Shown: positions 21,507 through 31,283, numbered from the stretch's first letter. The stretch: 64,000 nt of DNA from Sphingorhabdus sp. EL138 (GCF_945862485.1 NZ_CAMAYF010000005.1:62001-126000), one strand, 5' to 3'. The notes: generated by a model not told the origin, from the sequence alone. Numbers and translations are program-made.

Positions 21507-22667
21507 TCAGGCGGCGGCATCCGCCTCAAGTTTTACTATTTGCGGCAAGATGGCATCGAGCAATGGCATGCCTTGCGGTGTGACGGTGACGTGGTGGTCT
21601 TCGCGGCTAATCAGGCCAAGCCGCGCGATTTTGTCGACCGCATCCATGTCCAGCAAGTCGGCGGCGGCGATGCCCGTCTTTTGCGATAGGCGGCCAAGGT
21701 CAACACCCTCCGCCAGCCGCAATCCCATCAACAAGCTTTCGGTAGCGCGCGTTGCCGCATCAAGATGGTCTTCGCTGCTGATGCCGTGGGTGTTACGATC
21801 AACGGCGGACAAGAAATTCTCGGGCTTTTTATGGCGCTCTGTTGCAGCGTGCAGCCGCCGTCCATGCGCGCCGGGGCCAATGCCGATATAGTCATCATAG
21901 CGCCAATAGCTAAGATTATGGCGGCTTTCGCTGCCGGGGCGGGCATGGTTGCTGATCTCATAGGCTGGAATGCCTGCGGCGGACGTCATCTGTCCGGTCA
22001 GTTTATATAAGGTCGCGGCATCATCATCGTCGGCGGGGATGAATTGGCCCGTGCGCACCAAGGTTTCAAAGCGCGTGCCGGGTTCAATGGTAAGCTGGTA
22101 CAGCGACATATGGTCGGTGCCGAAAGAAAGGGCGCGTTGCAGCTCTGCCGCCCACTGGGTAGCGGTTTGTTCGGGGCGCGCGTAAATCAGGTCAATATTC
22201 ACGCGGCCAAAATGGCGTTGTGCAATCGCCAAGGCATCGAGGCTCTCGGCAACCGAGTGCGCGCGGCCCAAAAACGTCAGCGCTTTATCATCCAGTGCCT
22301 GAAGCCCAAGCGATACGCGGTTGACGCCTGCCGCAGCCAGGTCCGCGAAACGCGCCGCCTCCACCGAAGACGGGTTCGCTTCTAATGTGATTTCAATATC
22401 GTCGGCAAAACCCCAATGCCGTTCTGCCGCTGCAATCAATGCGGCGACGGTTGATGGCGGCATCAATGATGGCGTCCCGCCGCCGAAGAAGATGGAGGTC
22501 AATTTCCGATCCGCTATGCGCCCCGCCTCATAGGCCATGTCCGTCAGCAATGCCGCGCACCACGCGGCGTCGTCCACCGTGTCGCGGACATGGCTGTTGA
22601 AATCACAATAAGGGCATTTGGAAATGCAAAATGGCCAATGGATGTAAAGGGCGAGTGGGGCAGGCAC
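21507..22667 (-). CDS. hemW: Radical SAM heme chaperone HemW
   Basis: A 386-aa radical SAM protein. CISKCPYCDFNSH is the CxxxCxxC cluster motif followed by the HemW-typical F-N. HemW proteins resemble coproporphyrinogen III dehydrogenase HemN but bind and pass on heme rather than oxidise the porphyrin. FFGGGTPSLM and EANPSSVE are additional landmarks. GTG 22667 (VPAPLALYIHWPFC) follows AAGAGA; the ORF track uses the adjacent TTG 22670. The order rph-rdgB-hemW on this strand is common in alphaproteobacteria. Confidence 0.92.
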   Translation of the reverse strand: MPAPLALYIHWPFCISKCPYCDFNSHVRDTVDDAAWCAALLTDMAYEAGRIADRKLTSIFFGGGTPSLMPPSTVAALIAAAERHWGFADDIEITLEANPSSVEAARFADLAAAGVNRVSLGLQALDDKALTFLGRAHSVAESLDALAIAQRHFGRVNIDLIYARPEQTATQWAAELQRALSFGTDHMSLYQLTIEPGTRFETLVRTGQFIPADDDDAATLYKLTGQMTSAAGIPAYEISNHARPGSESRHNLSYWRYDDYIGIGPGAHGRRLHAATERHKKPENFLSAVDRNTHGISSEDHLDAATRATESLLMGLRLAEGVDLGRLSQKTGIAAADLLDMDAVDKIARLGLISREDHHVTVTPQGMPLLDAILPQIVKLEADAAA

Positions 22668-22707
22668 CAATTCTCTTAACCCACTTCGCTATGTCCGCGA
22701 AAGACGA

Positions 22708-23337
22708 TCAAGAAAACAACGCCGCAACCAATTTGCGGAACGCGTCCGCGCGGTGGCTCATCGCGTGTTTCTCTTGCGGATCCAATTCGGCAAAGGTCTC
22801 GCTGCGGCCTTCGGGAACGAACACAGGGTCATAGCCAAAGCCAAGCAACCCGCGCGGTGGCCATGTTAGGCTACCCTGCACACGGCCTTCGAAAATCTCT
22901 TGATGCCCGTCGGGCCATGCCAGCGCCAAAGTGCATATGAAATAGGCGCTCCGGTCGGTGTCGGGGCCAAGTTCGGCCAGCTTGCCCTCAACCTTGCCCA
23001 TTGCCATATACCAATCACGCCCCGGTCCGCCTTCGAAGACCTGCGTTTCCGCCCAGTCGGCCGTGTAGACCCCCGGCGCACCGCCCAAAGCGGCAACGCA
23101 TAGGCCGCTGTCATCGGCCAGCGCCGGAAGGCCGGAACCTTGCGCGGAGGCATGGGCCTTCAGCAACGCATTTTCGGCAAAACTGGTGCCCGTCTCGTCG
23201 GGTTCAGGCAGACCAAGTTCGCCCGCCGACACCGGTTCGATACCAAAAGGCGCAAGCAAGGCGCGGATTTCACGGACCTTGCCCGCATTATGGCTGGCAA
23301 TGACCAGCCTGCCGGGTTCGAGTTTGCGATGTTTCAT
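22708..23337 (-). CDS. rdgB: Non-canonical purine NTP pyrophosphatase (RdgB/HAM1)
   Basis: Hydrolyses ITP, dITP and XTP to keep deaminated purines out of nucleic acid. It is 209 aa. Signatures are [17 protein letters not shown], the metal-binding [14 protein letters not shown] and [25 protein letters not shown], and [12 protein letters not shown]. The ORF track starts 64 codons upstream; ATG 23337 is the family start. It lies 58 nt downstream of rph. Confidence 0.94.
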   Translation of the reverse strand: MKHRKLEPGRLVIASHNAGKVREIRALLAPFGIEPVSAGELGLPEPDETGTSFAENALLKAHASAQGSGLPALADDSGLCVAALGGAPGVYTADWAETQVFEGGPGRDWYMAMGKVEGKLAELGPDTDRSAYFICTLALAWPDGHQEIFEGRVQGSLTWPPRGLLGFGYDPVFVPEGRSETFAELDPQEKHAMSHRADAFRKLVAALFS

Positions 23338-23395
23338 CAGGCTTGCCTCTAACAACAAAATCCGTCGCCCCAGCTTATACTGGAGCGATGGTTCC

Positions 23396-24109
23396 TTACT
23401 TAACCGCGTCGGCCTGCGCGGCGAAAATCCGGTCGGTTCCCATGCGCGCAAGGCGGAGCAAACGGAGCAGGCCTTCTTCGTCATAGGTCGCGCCTTCGGC
23501 TGTGGCTTGCACTTCGGCAATCTGGCCACCTTCGATCAGAACGAAATTTGCATCGGCATCGGCGTCGGAATCTTCGATATAATCCAAGTCCAAAACGGGC
23601 GTGCCTTTGAAGATGCCGCAGCTTACGGCAGCAACCCGTCCGCTGATCGGATCTTCCTTGATCGCGCCTGACGCAACCAAGCCATTGACGGCCAAGCGCA
23701 AGGCAACCCACGCGCCCGAAATCGCGGCGGTGCGTGTGCCGCCATCGGCTTGCAACACGTCGCAATCGATCGTAATTTGGTTCTCGCCCAGCTTCTTCAA
23801 ATCTACGACAGAACGTAAAGAGCGGCCAATAAGGCGCTGAATTTCTTGGGTTCGTCCGGACTGCTTGCCTTTGGCAGCTTCGCGCTGGCTGCGCGTATGC
23901 GTGGCGCGGGGGAGCATCGAATATTCCGCCGTGACCCAACCTTCACCCTTGCCGCGCAACCATGGTGGAATGCGGTCTTCGACGCTGGCGGTGACCAGCA
24001 CTTTTGTATCGCCAAAACCGATAAGGCAGCTACCTTCGGCATGTTTGGTGAAATGGGTTTCAATCGAAATGGCGCGCATTTCGTCTGGCGCACGGCCGGA
24101 TGGACGCAT
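23396..24109 (-). CDS. rph: Ribonuclease PH
   Basis: A phosphate-dependent 3'-to-5' exoribonuclease that trims tRNA precursors. It is 237 aa. [27 protein letters not shown] is the classic N-terminus, and [20 protein letters not shown] and [19 protein letters not shown] carry the conserved active-site residues. ATG 24109 has an excellent site, AGGAGACT, 3-4 nt upstream; the ORF track extends further. It is divergent from hrcA with about 80 nt between the starts. Confidence 0.96.
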   Translation of the reverse strand: MRPSGRAPDEMRAISIETHFTKHAEGSCLIGFGDTKVLVTASVEDRIPPWLRGKGEGWVTAEYSMLPRATHTRSQREAAKGKQSGRTQEIQRLIGRSLRSVVDLKKLGENQITIDCDVLQADGGTRTAAISGAWVALRLAVNGLVASGAIKEDPISGRVAAVSCGIFKGTPVLDLDYIEDSDADADANFVLIEGGQIAEVQATAEGATYDEEGLLRLLRLARMGTDRIFAAQADAVK

Positions 24110-24191
24110 GATAGTCTCCTGATGATAGATTGGCGGCTGCCATAGCCTGCCCTGCTTGCTTTGCAAGTGCGCGGTGCGCTACACAGTCACG

Positions 24192-25238
24192 GTGAACCAA
24201 ACACCCATCAACGAACTGAATGACCGGACACGCATCATTTTCCGGATGGTGGTGGAAAGCTATCTGGACAATGGCGCGCCGGTGGGTTCGCGGACAGTTT
24301 CCAAATTCGCAGGGTTGAACCTGTCCCCTGCCTCCATCCGCAATGTCATGCAGGATTTGGAGGAAGCGGGCTATCTCGCCTCTCCGCATACAAGCGCCGG
24401 ACGCGTGCCCACCGAGAGCGGTCTGCGCCTGTTCGTCGATGGCATGATGCAATCGGCGGAGCCTTCAGCCGAAGAACAACGCGCGATTGAATCGCAAATC
24501 CGCGGCGATGGACCGATTGAAGAGGCGCTGGCGGCTGCGACGTCGGTACTGTCGGGCCTATCTGCCTGCGCCGGTATCGTCTTGGTGCCAAAACGGGACG
24601 CGGTCCTAAAGGCATTTAGCTTTGCGCGCCTGTCCGCATCTCAAGTGCTCGCGATCATGGTCGGGTCCGACAATAGCGTTGAAAACCGGCTGGTATCGAT
24701 AGACCCGGCAATCAGTGAATCCATGTTAGTGGAGGCCGCGAACTATATTTCGGCGCGCCTGTCTGGCTTGACCCTATCGGAAGCGTTGGAGCGCCTCGAC
24801 AGCGAAATTCGGGCCGAAAAGGCGGAGCTTGATGTGGCCAGCCAAAAACTGGTGCGTGACGGCCTCGCCATTTGGTCGCTTGATGCCAATGACCGGCCAG
24901 TACTCATCGTGCGTGGGCAGTCGAACTTGATTGACGATGCAGCGGCGGCAGACCTCGACCGCGTTCGGCAATTGTTAGACGAGCTTGAGAGCAAAGAAGA
25001 AATCGCGCGGCTGGTCGATAGCGCGCGTGAGGCGCAGTCGACGCGGATTTTTATTGGTTCGGAAAATAATCTTTTCTCGCTTTCGGGATCGTCGGTCATC
25101 GCCGCGCCATATCGGGAGGCAGGCGGCAAGGTCGTCGGCGTCATTGGCGTCATTGGCCCGACCCGCCTGAATTATGCACGCATTGTGCCCATGGTCGACT
25201 TTACCGCGCAGGCGCTGAGCCGTTTAATAAGGCCGTGA
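24192..25238 (+). CDS. hrcA: Heat-inducible transcription repressor HrcA
   Basis: Represses heat-shock genes through the CIRCE operator. It is 348 aa from GTG 24192. The winged helix is NDRTRIIFRMVVESYLDNGAPVGSRTVSKF with LSPASIRNVMQDLEEAGYLASPHTSAGR, and the C-terminal block ends GVIGPTRLNYARIVPMVDFTAQALSRLI. No CIRCE-like TTAGCACTC/GAGTGCTAA pair is visible before hrcA, grpE or dnaK, so its targets in this genome are probably elsewhere (groESL by analogy). The sequence GGCCGTGAAC lies across its stop codon. Confidence 0.95.
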   Translation: MNQTPINELNDRTRIIFRMVVESYLDNGAPVGSRTVSKFAGLNLSPASIRNVMQDLEEAGYLASPHTSAGRVPTESGLRLFVDGMMQSAEPSAEEQRAIESQIRGDGPIEEALAAATSVLSGLSACAGIVLVPKRDAVLKAFSFARLSASQVLAIMVGSDNSVENRLVSIDPAISESMLVEAANYISARLSGLTLSEALERLDSEIRAEKAELDVASQKLVRDGLAIWSLDANDRPVLIVRGQSNLIDDAAAADLDRVRQLLDELESKEEIARLVDSAREAQSTRIFIGSENNLFSLSGSSVIAAPYREAGGKVVGVIGVIGPTRLNYARIVPMVDFTAQALSRLIRP

Positions 25239-25339
25239 ACGCAGAAATGATGCGCGGGTTGATGAATTAAAATTGCTTTCTATATGCGAGCAGCAACAAA
25301 CGACCATGCAGTCGCAACGTAAATGGGTTAATCAAGTTT

Positions 25340-25915
25340 ATGACAAAGAAGAAATCAGCCGCAGCCGATCCCGCTGTAGAAAACGAACTTGAAGGCGTGC
25401 CAGAGCATATGAAAGACGATACGCCAGAGGCTACCGACGCTGCAGATGCAAAGATTGCGGTGCTGGAAGAAGCGCTCGCCGCTGCACAGCAGGAGGTTTT
25501 ATACGCGCAGGCCGAAACGCAAAATGTGCGCCGCCGTATGGAAAAAGAGGCGCAGGACGCGCGCGCTTATGCCGCAACGGGATTTGCCCGCGATGTGCTG
25601 TCGGTGTCTGACAATCTATCGCGCGCCTTGGAAGCGATCCCCGCTGAAATGCGGGAAAGCGAAGCGATGAAACCGCTCGTCATTGGTCTTGAAGCAACGG
25701 GCCGCGAACTGGACAGCGTCTTTACCAAAAACGGCATTACGCGCATTGCCGCTATGGGCATGCCGCTGGATCCCAATCAGCATCAGGCGATGGTTGAAAT
25801 TCCCAGCGCCGATGTCGCACCGGGCATCATCGTCGCCGAAATGCAGGCAGGGTATATGATCAAGGACCGCTTATTGCGTCCTGCCTTGGTTGGGGTGGCA
25901 AAGGCGGCGGAGTAA
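25340..25915 (+). CDS. grpE: Nucleotide exchange factor GrpE
   Basis: The exchange factor that releases ADP from DnaK. It is 191 aa. An acidic, poorly structured N-terminus is followed by a long coiled coil (AKIAVLEEALAAAQQEVLYAQAETQNVRRRM) and the beta domain with NGITRIAAMGMPLDPNQHQAMVEI and GYMIKDRLLRPALVGVAK. It lies 101 nt after hrcA; dnaK follows about 2.3 kb later. Confidence 0.96.
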   Translation: MTKKKSAAADPAVENELEGVPEHMKDDTPEATDAADAKIAVLEEALAAAQQEVLYAQAETQNVRRRMEKEAQDARAYAATGFARDVLSVSDNLSRALEAIPAEMRESEAMKPLVIGLEATGRELDSVFTKNGITRIAAMGMPLDPNQHQAMVEIPSADVAPGIIVAEMQAGYMIKDRLLRPALVGVAKAAE

Positions 25916-25956
25916 GCCCGCCCGCATCATTACCATCAGCCAGGGGTGGCGCAAGG

Positions 25957-25983
25957 TGACGCGCTCCGCTATTGAGCGCGTCA
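25957..25983 (+). terminator. Perfect 10-bp hairpin between grpE and the MATE gene
   Basis: TGACGCGCTC and GAGCGCGTCA pair perfectly around loop CGCTATT. It is placed as a terminator for grpE, but it has no T tract and ends one base before the next ATG, so it may also affect translation of the MATE gene. Confidence 0.55.
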
Positions 25984-25984
25984 C

Positions 25985-27382
25985 ATGACCACAGCGGCAA
26001 TCCCCACGGACCGTCAATCCCCTTGGCGCGATGAACTTCGCGCGACCTTGTCGCTTGCCTGGCCGTTAATCTTAACCAATTTATCAATGTCGTTGATTGG
26101 CGCGACTGATGTGGTGATGGTGGGTTGGCTTGGGCCGACTGAGTTGGCAGCGGCATCGCTGGGGTTCAACCTGTGTATGACCGCGGCGATTTTCTGCATG
26201 GGGCTAGTTACCGCAACGGCGCCGATGATGGCGAGCGAACGCGGCGCAAAGGCGCATTCCGTGCGCGATATCCGTCGCACATTCCGGCAAGGATTGTGGG
26301 TCGCGGTTGCGATCATGATCCCGATCTGGCTGTTCTTGTGGCAGACAGAGGCCATATTGCTGACGCTTGGCCAGCAAGCCGAACTTGCGTCCAAAGCGCA
26401 AAGCTATGTCCGTGCCTATATGTGGTCGATCCTGCCATTTTTGTGGTTGATTATTGCGCGTAATTTCCTGTCGGCGTTGGAGCAGCCCTTATGGTCGCTC
26501 GTCATCGGCATATTGGGCGTTTTTGCCAATGCGGCGTTCAACTATGTCCTTATTTTCGGGAAGCTGGGTGTACCGGCCTTGGGCATAATCGGCGCGGGCG
26601 TCGGTAGCATATTAGCCAATATATTCATGTTTTTGGGCATGGTCGCGGTGATTACTTATCACCCTAAATTTAGGCGATATCATCTCTTCGGGCGTTGGTG
26701 GCGCAGTGATTGGCCGCGTTTTAGGGCGCTGTGGAAACTGGGCTTGCCGATTGGCGTGACGATGGGCTTGGAAGGCGGCGTTTTCGGCGTTGCCGTCATG
26801 CTCATGGGGTTAATCGACACCGCTTCGGTCGCGGCGCATGCCATCGCGCTGCAGGTTGCAAGCGTGACTTTCATGGTGCCGATGGGTCTTGCGCAGGCTG
26901 CGACAGTGCGTGTGGGCATCGGCTATGGCCGGCGCGATCTGGCGCTTATCCGCCGCGCGGGTTGGACCAGCTTTGTCATGGGAACAGGGTTCATGGCGGC
27001 GATGGCGGTACTGATGTGGCTGTCGCCCGAGTTGCTGATTGCGCTCTTCATTGACCGTGATGCCGCAGCCAATGCAGAGGTTGTGCGACTGGCCGTCAGT
27101 TTCCTTGCCATTGCGGCCTTGTTCCAGATTGTCGATGGCGCACAAGTCGTGGGTGCGGGCATGTTGCGCGGGCTACACGACACCAGCGTGCCTATGCTTT
27201 TCGCGGCCTTTGGCTATTGGGTGGTCGGCATTGGTGTGGGCGCGTGGTTGGCGTTTTCGCAAGGATGGAATGGCGTTGGCATTTGGGTTGGTTTGGCGAC
27301 CGGGCTTGGCATTGTCGCCGTGCTTATGCTCGTGCGGTGGTCGCTGCGCGGGCGGCTTGGACTGTTGCCTTCAGAAAATTAG
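25985..27382 (+). CDS. MATE family multidrug efflux transporter
   Basis: A 465-aa inner-membrane exporter with about 12 helices in two related halves. Family landmarks are LSLAWPLILTNLSMSLIGATDVVMVGWLG at the N-terminus, QPLWSLVIGILGVFANAAFNYVLIFGKLG in the middle, and MVPMGLAQAATVRVGIGYG in the second half. It resembles NorM-type drug:cation antiporters; the substrate is unknown. No ribosome site is visible, because the start lies directly after a perfect hairpin. A REP-like palindrome follows the stop. Confidence 0.88.
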   Translation: MTTAAIPTDRQSPWRDELRATLSLAWPLILTNLSMSLIGATDVVMVGWLGPTELAAASLGFNLCMTAAIFCMGLVTATAPMMASERGAKAHSVRDIRRTFRQGLWVAVAIMIPIWLFLWQTEAILLTLGQQAELASKAQSYVRAYMWSILPFLWLIIARNFLSALEQPLWSLVIGILGVFANAAFNYVLIFGKLGVPALGIIGAGVGSILANIFMFLGMVAVITYHPKFRRYHLFGRWWRSDWPRFRALWKLGLPIGVTMGLEGGVFGVAVMLMGLIDTASVAAHAIALQVASVTFMVPMGLAQAATVRVGIGYGRRDLALIRRAGWTSFVMGTGFMAAMAVLMWLSPELLIALFIDRDAAANAEVVRLAVSFLAIAALFQIVDGAQVVGAGMLRGLHDTSVPMLFAAFGYWVVGIGVGAWLAFSQGWNGVGIWVGLATGLGIVAVLMLVRWSLRGRLGLLPSEN

Positions 27383-27391
27383 CACGCGGTT

Positions 27392-27412
27392 ATCCTGAAA
27401 CAAGTTCAGGAT
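27392..27412. repeat. REP-like palindrome after the MATE gene
   Basis: ATCCTGAA ACAAG TTCAGGAT is a perfect 8-bp hairpin, and the same family as the pair at 10082-10138. It starts 10 nt after the MATE stop, between convergent genes, and may also act as a terminator. Confidence 0.75.
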
Positions 27413-27479
27413 GACAAATCTGGGGGTGGCATTATGAAACAATTGCGTTCTGCACCACTCTGTTTCCAGCCCGTATCCT

Positions 27480-27953
27480 TTACCCATCAATCGCTTTCTT
27501 CTCGTCCGGATCGCTGCCGTCGATTTCTTGTACCCGCGCCTTTACCAATATGCGGACATTGTTCGAAAACAGAAATTCGGCCTCAATCACACCCAAGCGG
27601 CGGGGGATGAGGTTGACGCCCCACATCATCACATGCTTGCCGCCTTTTTTGAAGGCGACTTTCTCTCCAGACGGAATGAGCACGCGGTCCATAGGCGCCA
27701 TCGTCACCGCACCGGTTTTTGCGTCCACCGCAACATCGTGCATTTCAACACGAACGGCCGATGGCGAACTTACGCGCAGCAAATATACATCCTCCGGCCC
27801 GCCATAGACGTTGAAATGCATCGCTGACGGATTGTTATCGACAGGCGACAGGGTCAGCACCGCTTCCTTTACTTTCAACTGCGGTGTCGGGCCGCATCCG
27901 CTCAGCAAAAGAGCTGCCGCAGCGGCACTAAATGTGAATATACGTCGGTTCAT
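27480..27953 (-). CDS. PCu(A)C-like copper chaperone lipoprotein
   Basis: A 157-aa lipoprotein with lipobox LSGC at about residue 20. The body matches the PCu(A)C/DUF461 domain that binds Cu(I) and delivers copper to cytochrome c oxidase. The M-x21-H-x-M half of the copper motif is intact (ending in GGKHVMM). In the first half, the spacing from the His of VEMHDV to the next Met is 12 residues rather than the classical 10. No cco or sco gene adjoins it. It lies divergently upstream of dnaK. Confidence 0.75.
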   Translation of the reverse strand: MNRRIFTFSAAAAALLLSGCGPTPQLKVKEAVLTLSPVDNNPSAMHFNVYGGPEDVYLLRVSSPSAVRVEMHDVAVDAKTGAVTMAPMDRVLIPSGEKVAFKKGGKHVMMWGVNLIPRRLGVIEAEFLFSNNVRILVKARVQEIDGSDPDEKKAIDG

Positions 27954-28026
27954 AACGTCCTCCTTTTGCTGTCAGGTGCGCGTGTTGGTGCGACCATCCT
28001 ATACAGAGTTTTCACTTAACTTTTTC

Positions 28027-28036
28027 CCTATCTAGG
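28027..28036 (+). promoter_or_regulatory. Possible heat-shock -10 box upstream of dnaK
   Basis: CCTATCTAGG fits the alphaproteobacterial sigma-32 -10 consensus CYTATNTnnG. No CTTG -35 element is seen 17-18 nt upstream, so the call is tentative. Confidence 0.3.
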
Positions 28037-28050
28037 AACGCCGAAGTCTT

Positions 28051-28069
28051 GTGCCAAGAGAATTGGCAC
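28051..28069 (+). other. Hairpin in the dnaK leader
   Basis: GTGCCAA GAGAA TTGGCAC forms a perfect 7-bp stem about 110 nt upstream of the dnaK start. It could be an operator or an mRNA leader structure. Confidence 0.4.
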
Positions 28070-28178
28070 CTATATCGCCGCTACAAGGTCACGTTACGCG
28101 GAACCCCAGTGCCTGATAGGGCTGGTGCGAAATGCGGCAGGGTAAAGTTCAATTTTTAAAATTTCGGGGTAAGTTTTT

Positions 28179-30086
28179 ATGGCTAAAGTTATTGGTATCG
28201 ACTTGGGCACGACAAACAGCTGCGTTGCGGTAATGGACGGCGGCAAGCCCAAGGTCATCGAAAATGCAGAAGGCGCACGGACAACGCCATCGATCGTGGC
28301 CTTTGCTAAGGACGGCGAGCGCCTTATTGGCCAGCCCGCCAAGCGTCAGGCAGTCACCAATCCGGAAAGCACCATTTACGCGGTAAAGCGCCTTATCGGT
28401 CGCCGTTTTGATGATCCATTGACCAAGAAAGACATGGGCCTCGTGCCGTACAGCATCGTCAAGGGCAAGACCGGCGATGCATGGGTTAAGGCAGGCGGCG
28501 AAGAATATTCGCCCTCACAAATTTCAGCTTTCACCTTACAAAAGATGAAAGAAACAGCGGAAGCCTATTTGGGCGAAACCGTCACGCAAGTGGTCATTAC
28601 CGTTCCAGCCTATTTCAACGATGCCCAGCGTCAGGCCACAAAGGATGCTGGCCAGATTGCCGGGCTTGAAGTGCTGCGTATCATCAACGAGCCAACCGCT
28701 GCGGCGCTGGCTTATGGCATGGACAAGGATGATAACAAAACCATCGCGGTCTATGACCTTGGCGGCGGTACCTTTGATATTTCGATCCTAGAAGTCGGCG
28801 ATGGCGTATTCGAAGTGAAATCGACCAATGGCGACACATTCCTGGGCGGTGAAGATTTTGACAGCGTGCTCGTTGAGCATTTGGCGGCCGATTTTAACAA
28901 GGCTGAGGGCATTGACCTGACCAAGGACAAGCTGGCGCTGCAACGTTTGAAGGAAGCGGCTGAAAAGGCGAAGATTGAATTGTCGTCCACACAGACGACC
29001 GAAGTCAACTTGCCGTTCATTACCGCAGACCAAAATGGTCCAAAGCACCTTGTGAAAACCATCACCCGTGCCGACCTTGAAAAATTGGTTGATGAATTGA
29101 TTAAGCGCACGCTTGAGCCATGCAAAAAGGCTTTGGCTGATGCGGGTATCAAGGCTGATGGCATTGATGAAGTCGTGATGGTCGGCGGCATGACCCGCAT
29201 GCCCAAGGTGCGCGACGTCGTGAAGAACTTCTTTGGCAAGGAACCGCACACAGGTGTGAACCCTGATGAAGTAGTTGCGATGGGCGCCGCCATTCAGGCG
29301 GGCGTGTTGCAGGGCGACGTCAAGGATGTGTTGTTGCTTGACGTGACGCCATTGTCCTTGGGTATCGAAACACTCGGCGGCGTATTTACCCGCATGATCG
29401 ACCGTAACACGACGATCCCGACGAAGAAGAGCCAAGTATATTCGACAGCCGAAGACAATCAAAATGCCGTGACCATCCGCGTGTTCCAAGGTGAGCGTGA
29501 AATGGCAGCAGATAACAAGTTGCTGGGCAACTTCGATCTGGTCGGCATCCCACCTGCACCGCGCGGCGTGCCACAGGTTGAAGTGACCTTTGACATTGAC
29601 GCCAATGGCCTGGTCAGCGTGACGGCCAAGGACAAAGGCACAGGCAAGGAACAGCAGATCAAAATTCAGGCATCGGGCGGCTTGTCCGATGCGGATATTG
29701 AGCAAATGGTCCGCGATGCCGAAGCCTTTGCCGAAGAAGACAAGAAGCGTCGTGAATCGGCAGAAGCCAAGAACAACGCCGAAAGCCTCGTGCACTCCAC
29801 CGAGAAGCAGCTGGAAGAGCATGGCGACAAGATTGACGCTGCATTGAAGGGCGAAATCGAAGCGGCCGTTGCGGAAACCAAGACGGCCATCGAAGGTGGC
29901 GATGCAGAAGCGATGAAGGAAAAGGCAACGGCCTTGGCTCAAATCGCGATGAAGCTTGGCGAAGCAATCTATAAGGAAGAGCAAGCCGCCGGTGCATCGG
30001 CAGATGCCGCATCGGAAGACGCGCCAGCAGACGACAATGTCGTTGATGCTGAATTCTCCGAAGTCGAAGACGACAAGAAAGACTGA
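28179..30086 (+). CDS. dnaK: Molecular chaperone DnaK (Hsp70)
   Basis: An ATP-driven chaperone, 635 aa, a normal length. [30 protein letters not shown] opens the ATPase domain; [28 protein letters not shown] and [17 protein letters not shown] complete it. The substrate domain and helical lid follow, and the C-terminus is acidic ([14 protein letters not shown]). An 11-bp hairpin separates it from dnaJ. Confidence 0.98.
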   Translation: MAKVIGIDLGTTNSCVAVMDGGKPKVIENAEGARTTPSIVAFAKDGERLIGQPAKRQAVTNPESTIYAVKRLIGRRFDDPLTKKDMGLVPYSIVKGKTGDAWVKAGGEEYSPSQISAFTLQKMKETAEAYLGETVTQVVITVPAYFNDAQRQATKDAGQIAGLEVLRIINEPTAAALAYGMDKDDNKTIAVYDLGGGTFDISILEVGDGVFEVKSTNGDTFLGGEDFDSVLVEHLAADFNKAEGIDLTKDKLALQRLKEAAEKAKIELSSTQTTEVNLPFITADQNGPKHLVKTITRADLEKLVDELIKRTLEPCKKALADAGIKADGIDEVVMVGGMTRMPKVRDVVKNFFGKEPHTGVNPDEVVAMGAAIQAGVLQGDVKDVLLLDVTPLSLGIETLGGVFTRMIDRNTTIPTKKSQVYSTAEDNQNAVTIRVFQGEREMAADNKLLGNFDLVGIPPAPRGVPQVEVTFDIDANGLVSVTAKDKGTGKEQQIKIQASGGLSDADIEQMVRDAEAFAEEDKKRRESAEAKNNAESLVHSTEKQLEEHGDKIDAALKGEIEAAVAETKTAIEGGDAEAMKEKATALAQIAMKLGEAIYKEEQAAGASADAASEDAPADDNVVDAEFSEVEDDKKD

Positions 30087-30099
30087 TGTTGCATATTTT

Positions 30100-30131
30100 C
30101 GACCGTCGCTATCGAAACGCAGCGACGGTCG
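30100..30131 (+). terminator. 11-bp perfect hairpin between dnaK and dnaJ
   Basis: CGACCGTCGCT and AGCGACGGTCG pair perfectly with a 10-nt loop. There is no T tract after it. It is likely an attenuator or mRNA-stabilising stem that lowers DnaJ output relative to DnaK. Confidence 0.65.
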
Positions 30132-30155
30132 GAAAGACCGGGGGGTTAGTCATTC

Positions 30156-31283
30156 ATGAATCTCGACATTGATTATTATGAATTGTTGGAAGTCGAGCGG
30201 ACAGCGGATGAAAAGACGCTGAAAACCGCGTATCGCCGGATTGCGATGGAATGCCATCCCGACCGCAACCCAGGTTGCGATAAATCCGAAGCGAAGTTTA
30301 AGGCCATTAGCCAGGCCTATGACGTCCTGAAAGACCCGCAAAAACGCGCAGCCTATGACCGGTTCGGCAAAGAAGCGTTTGAAAATGGTGGTATGGGCGG
30401 CGGCGGTGGCCAAGGCGGCGCTGGCTTTGGTGACTTTTCCGATATCTTCGAAAGCTTTTTTGGCGACGCCTTTGGCGGCCGTCAGCGTGGCCCGGCACGT
30501 GGTGCAGATTTACGCTATGATCTCGAAATCTCGCTCGACGAGGCTTTCCACGGCAAGGACGCGGAAATAACCATCGACGTCGCCACCGCATGCGGCACGT
30601 GCAGTGGCAGTGGCGCGACGCCGGGGTCGGGCAAGCGTCGATGCAATCTGTGCGCTGGTCATGGCAAGGTGCGCGCGCAGCAAGGTTTCTTTGTTGTCGA
30701 ACGCACATGCCCGACCTGTCACGGTCGCGGCGAAGTGATTGAGTCGCCTTGCCGGGCCTGCGGAGGCGAAGGCCGTACGGATGAACGCAAGACCATCGCC
30801 GTAAATATTCCGCCTGGCGTTGACGAAGGCACGCGCATTCGTGTGGCAGGCAGGGGCGAGGCTGGACCAAATGGCGCAGCGGCGGGTGACTTGTACATTT
30901 TCATCCATCTGTCACGCCACAAGGTGTTCGAGCGCGACGGCACAACATTGTTCTGCCGCGTGCCCGTCAGCTTCAGCACAGCGGCGCTGGGCGGCGAAAT
31001 CCGCATTCCGGGCCTCGATGGTGCCGAACATATTATCATCGTTCCAGAGGGCATACAGTCGGGCAAACAGCTTCGGCAGCGCGGGGCTGGAATGCCTGTG
31101 CTGCAAGGGCGTGGTCGCGGCGACATGGTCATTCAAATCGACGTTGAAACGCCGTCAAAGCTGTCCGCGCGGCAGAAGGAAATTCTGCGCGAGTTTCGTG
31201 AAACCGAAACGGGTGCAGAATGTCCACAATCAACCGGCTTTTTTGACAAGCTGAAAGGCATTTGGGACGGCATCACCGATTAG
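30156..31283 (+). CDS. dnaJ: Chaperone protein DnaJ (Hsp40)
   Basis: The DnaK co-chaperone, 375 aa. The J domain has the HPD motif in MECHPDRNPG. A Gly/Phe-rich linker (MGGGGGQGGAGFGDFSDIFESFF) follows, then four CxxCxGxG zinc-binding repeats (CGTCSGSG, CNLCAGHG, CPTCHGRG, CRACGGEG). The C-terminal peptide-binding domain is intact. GGGGG lies about 10 nt before ATG 30156. Confidence 0.97.
   Translation: MNLDIDYYELLEVERTADEKTLKTAYRRIAMECHPDRNPGCDKSEAKFKAISQAYDVLKDPQKRAAYDRFGKEAFENGGMGGGGGQGGAGFGDFSDIFESFFGDAFGGRQRGPARGADLRYDLEISLDEAFHGKDAEITIDVATACGTCSGSGATPGSGKRRCNLCAGHGKVRAQQGFFVVERTCPTCHGRGEVIESPCRACGGEGRTDERKTIAVNIPPGVDEGTRIRVAGRGEAGPNGAAAGDLYIFIHLSRHKVFERDGTTLFCRVPVSFSTAALGGEIRIPGLDGAEHIIIVPEGIQSGKQLRQRGAGMPVLQGRGRGDMVIQIDVETPSKLSARQKEILREFRETETGAECPQSTGFFDKLKGIWDGITD

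Noticed and set aside
25231-25240. GGCCGTGAAC at the hrcA stop as a mobile-element remnant
   Set aside because: Only 10 nt match, and the codons are ordinary hrcA end sequence, so chance remains likely. I did not list it as a repeat feature.
24110-28178. A CIRCE operator upstream of hrcA, grpE or dnaK
   Set aside because: I looked for TTAGCACTC with GAGTGCTAA spaced by 9 nt and found none in these leaders.
28788-29984. A 398-codon minus-strand ORF
   Set aside because: It is antisense to dnaK, a highly conserved gene, and has no recognisable domain.
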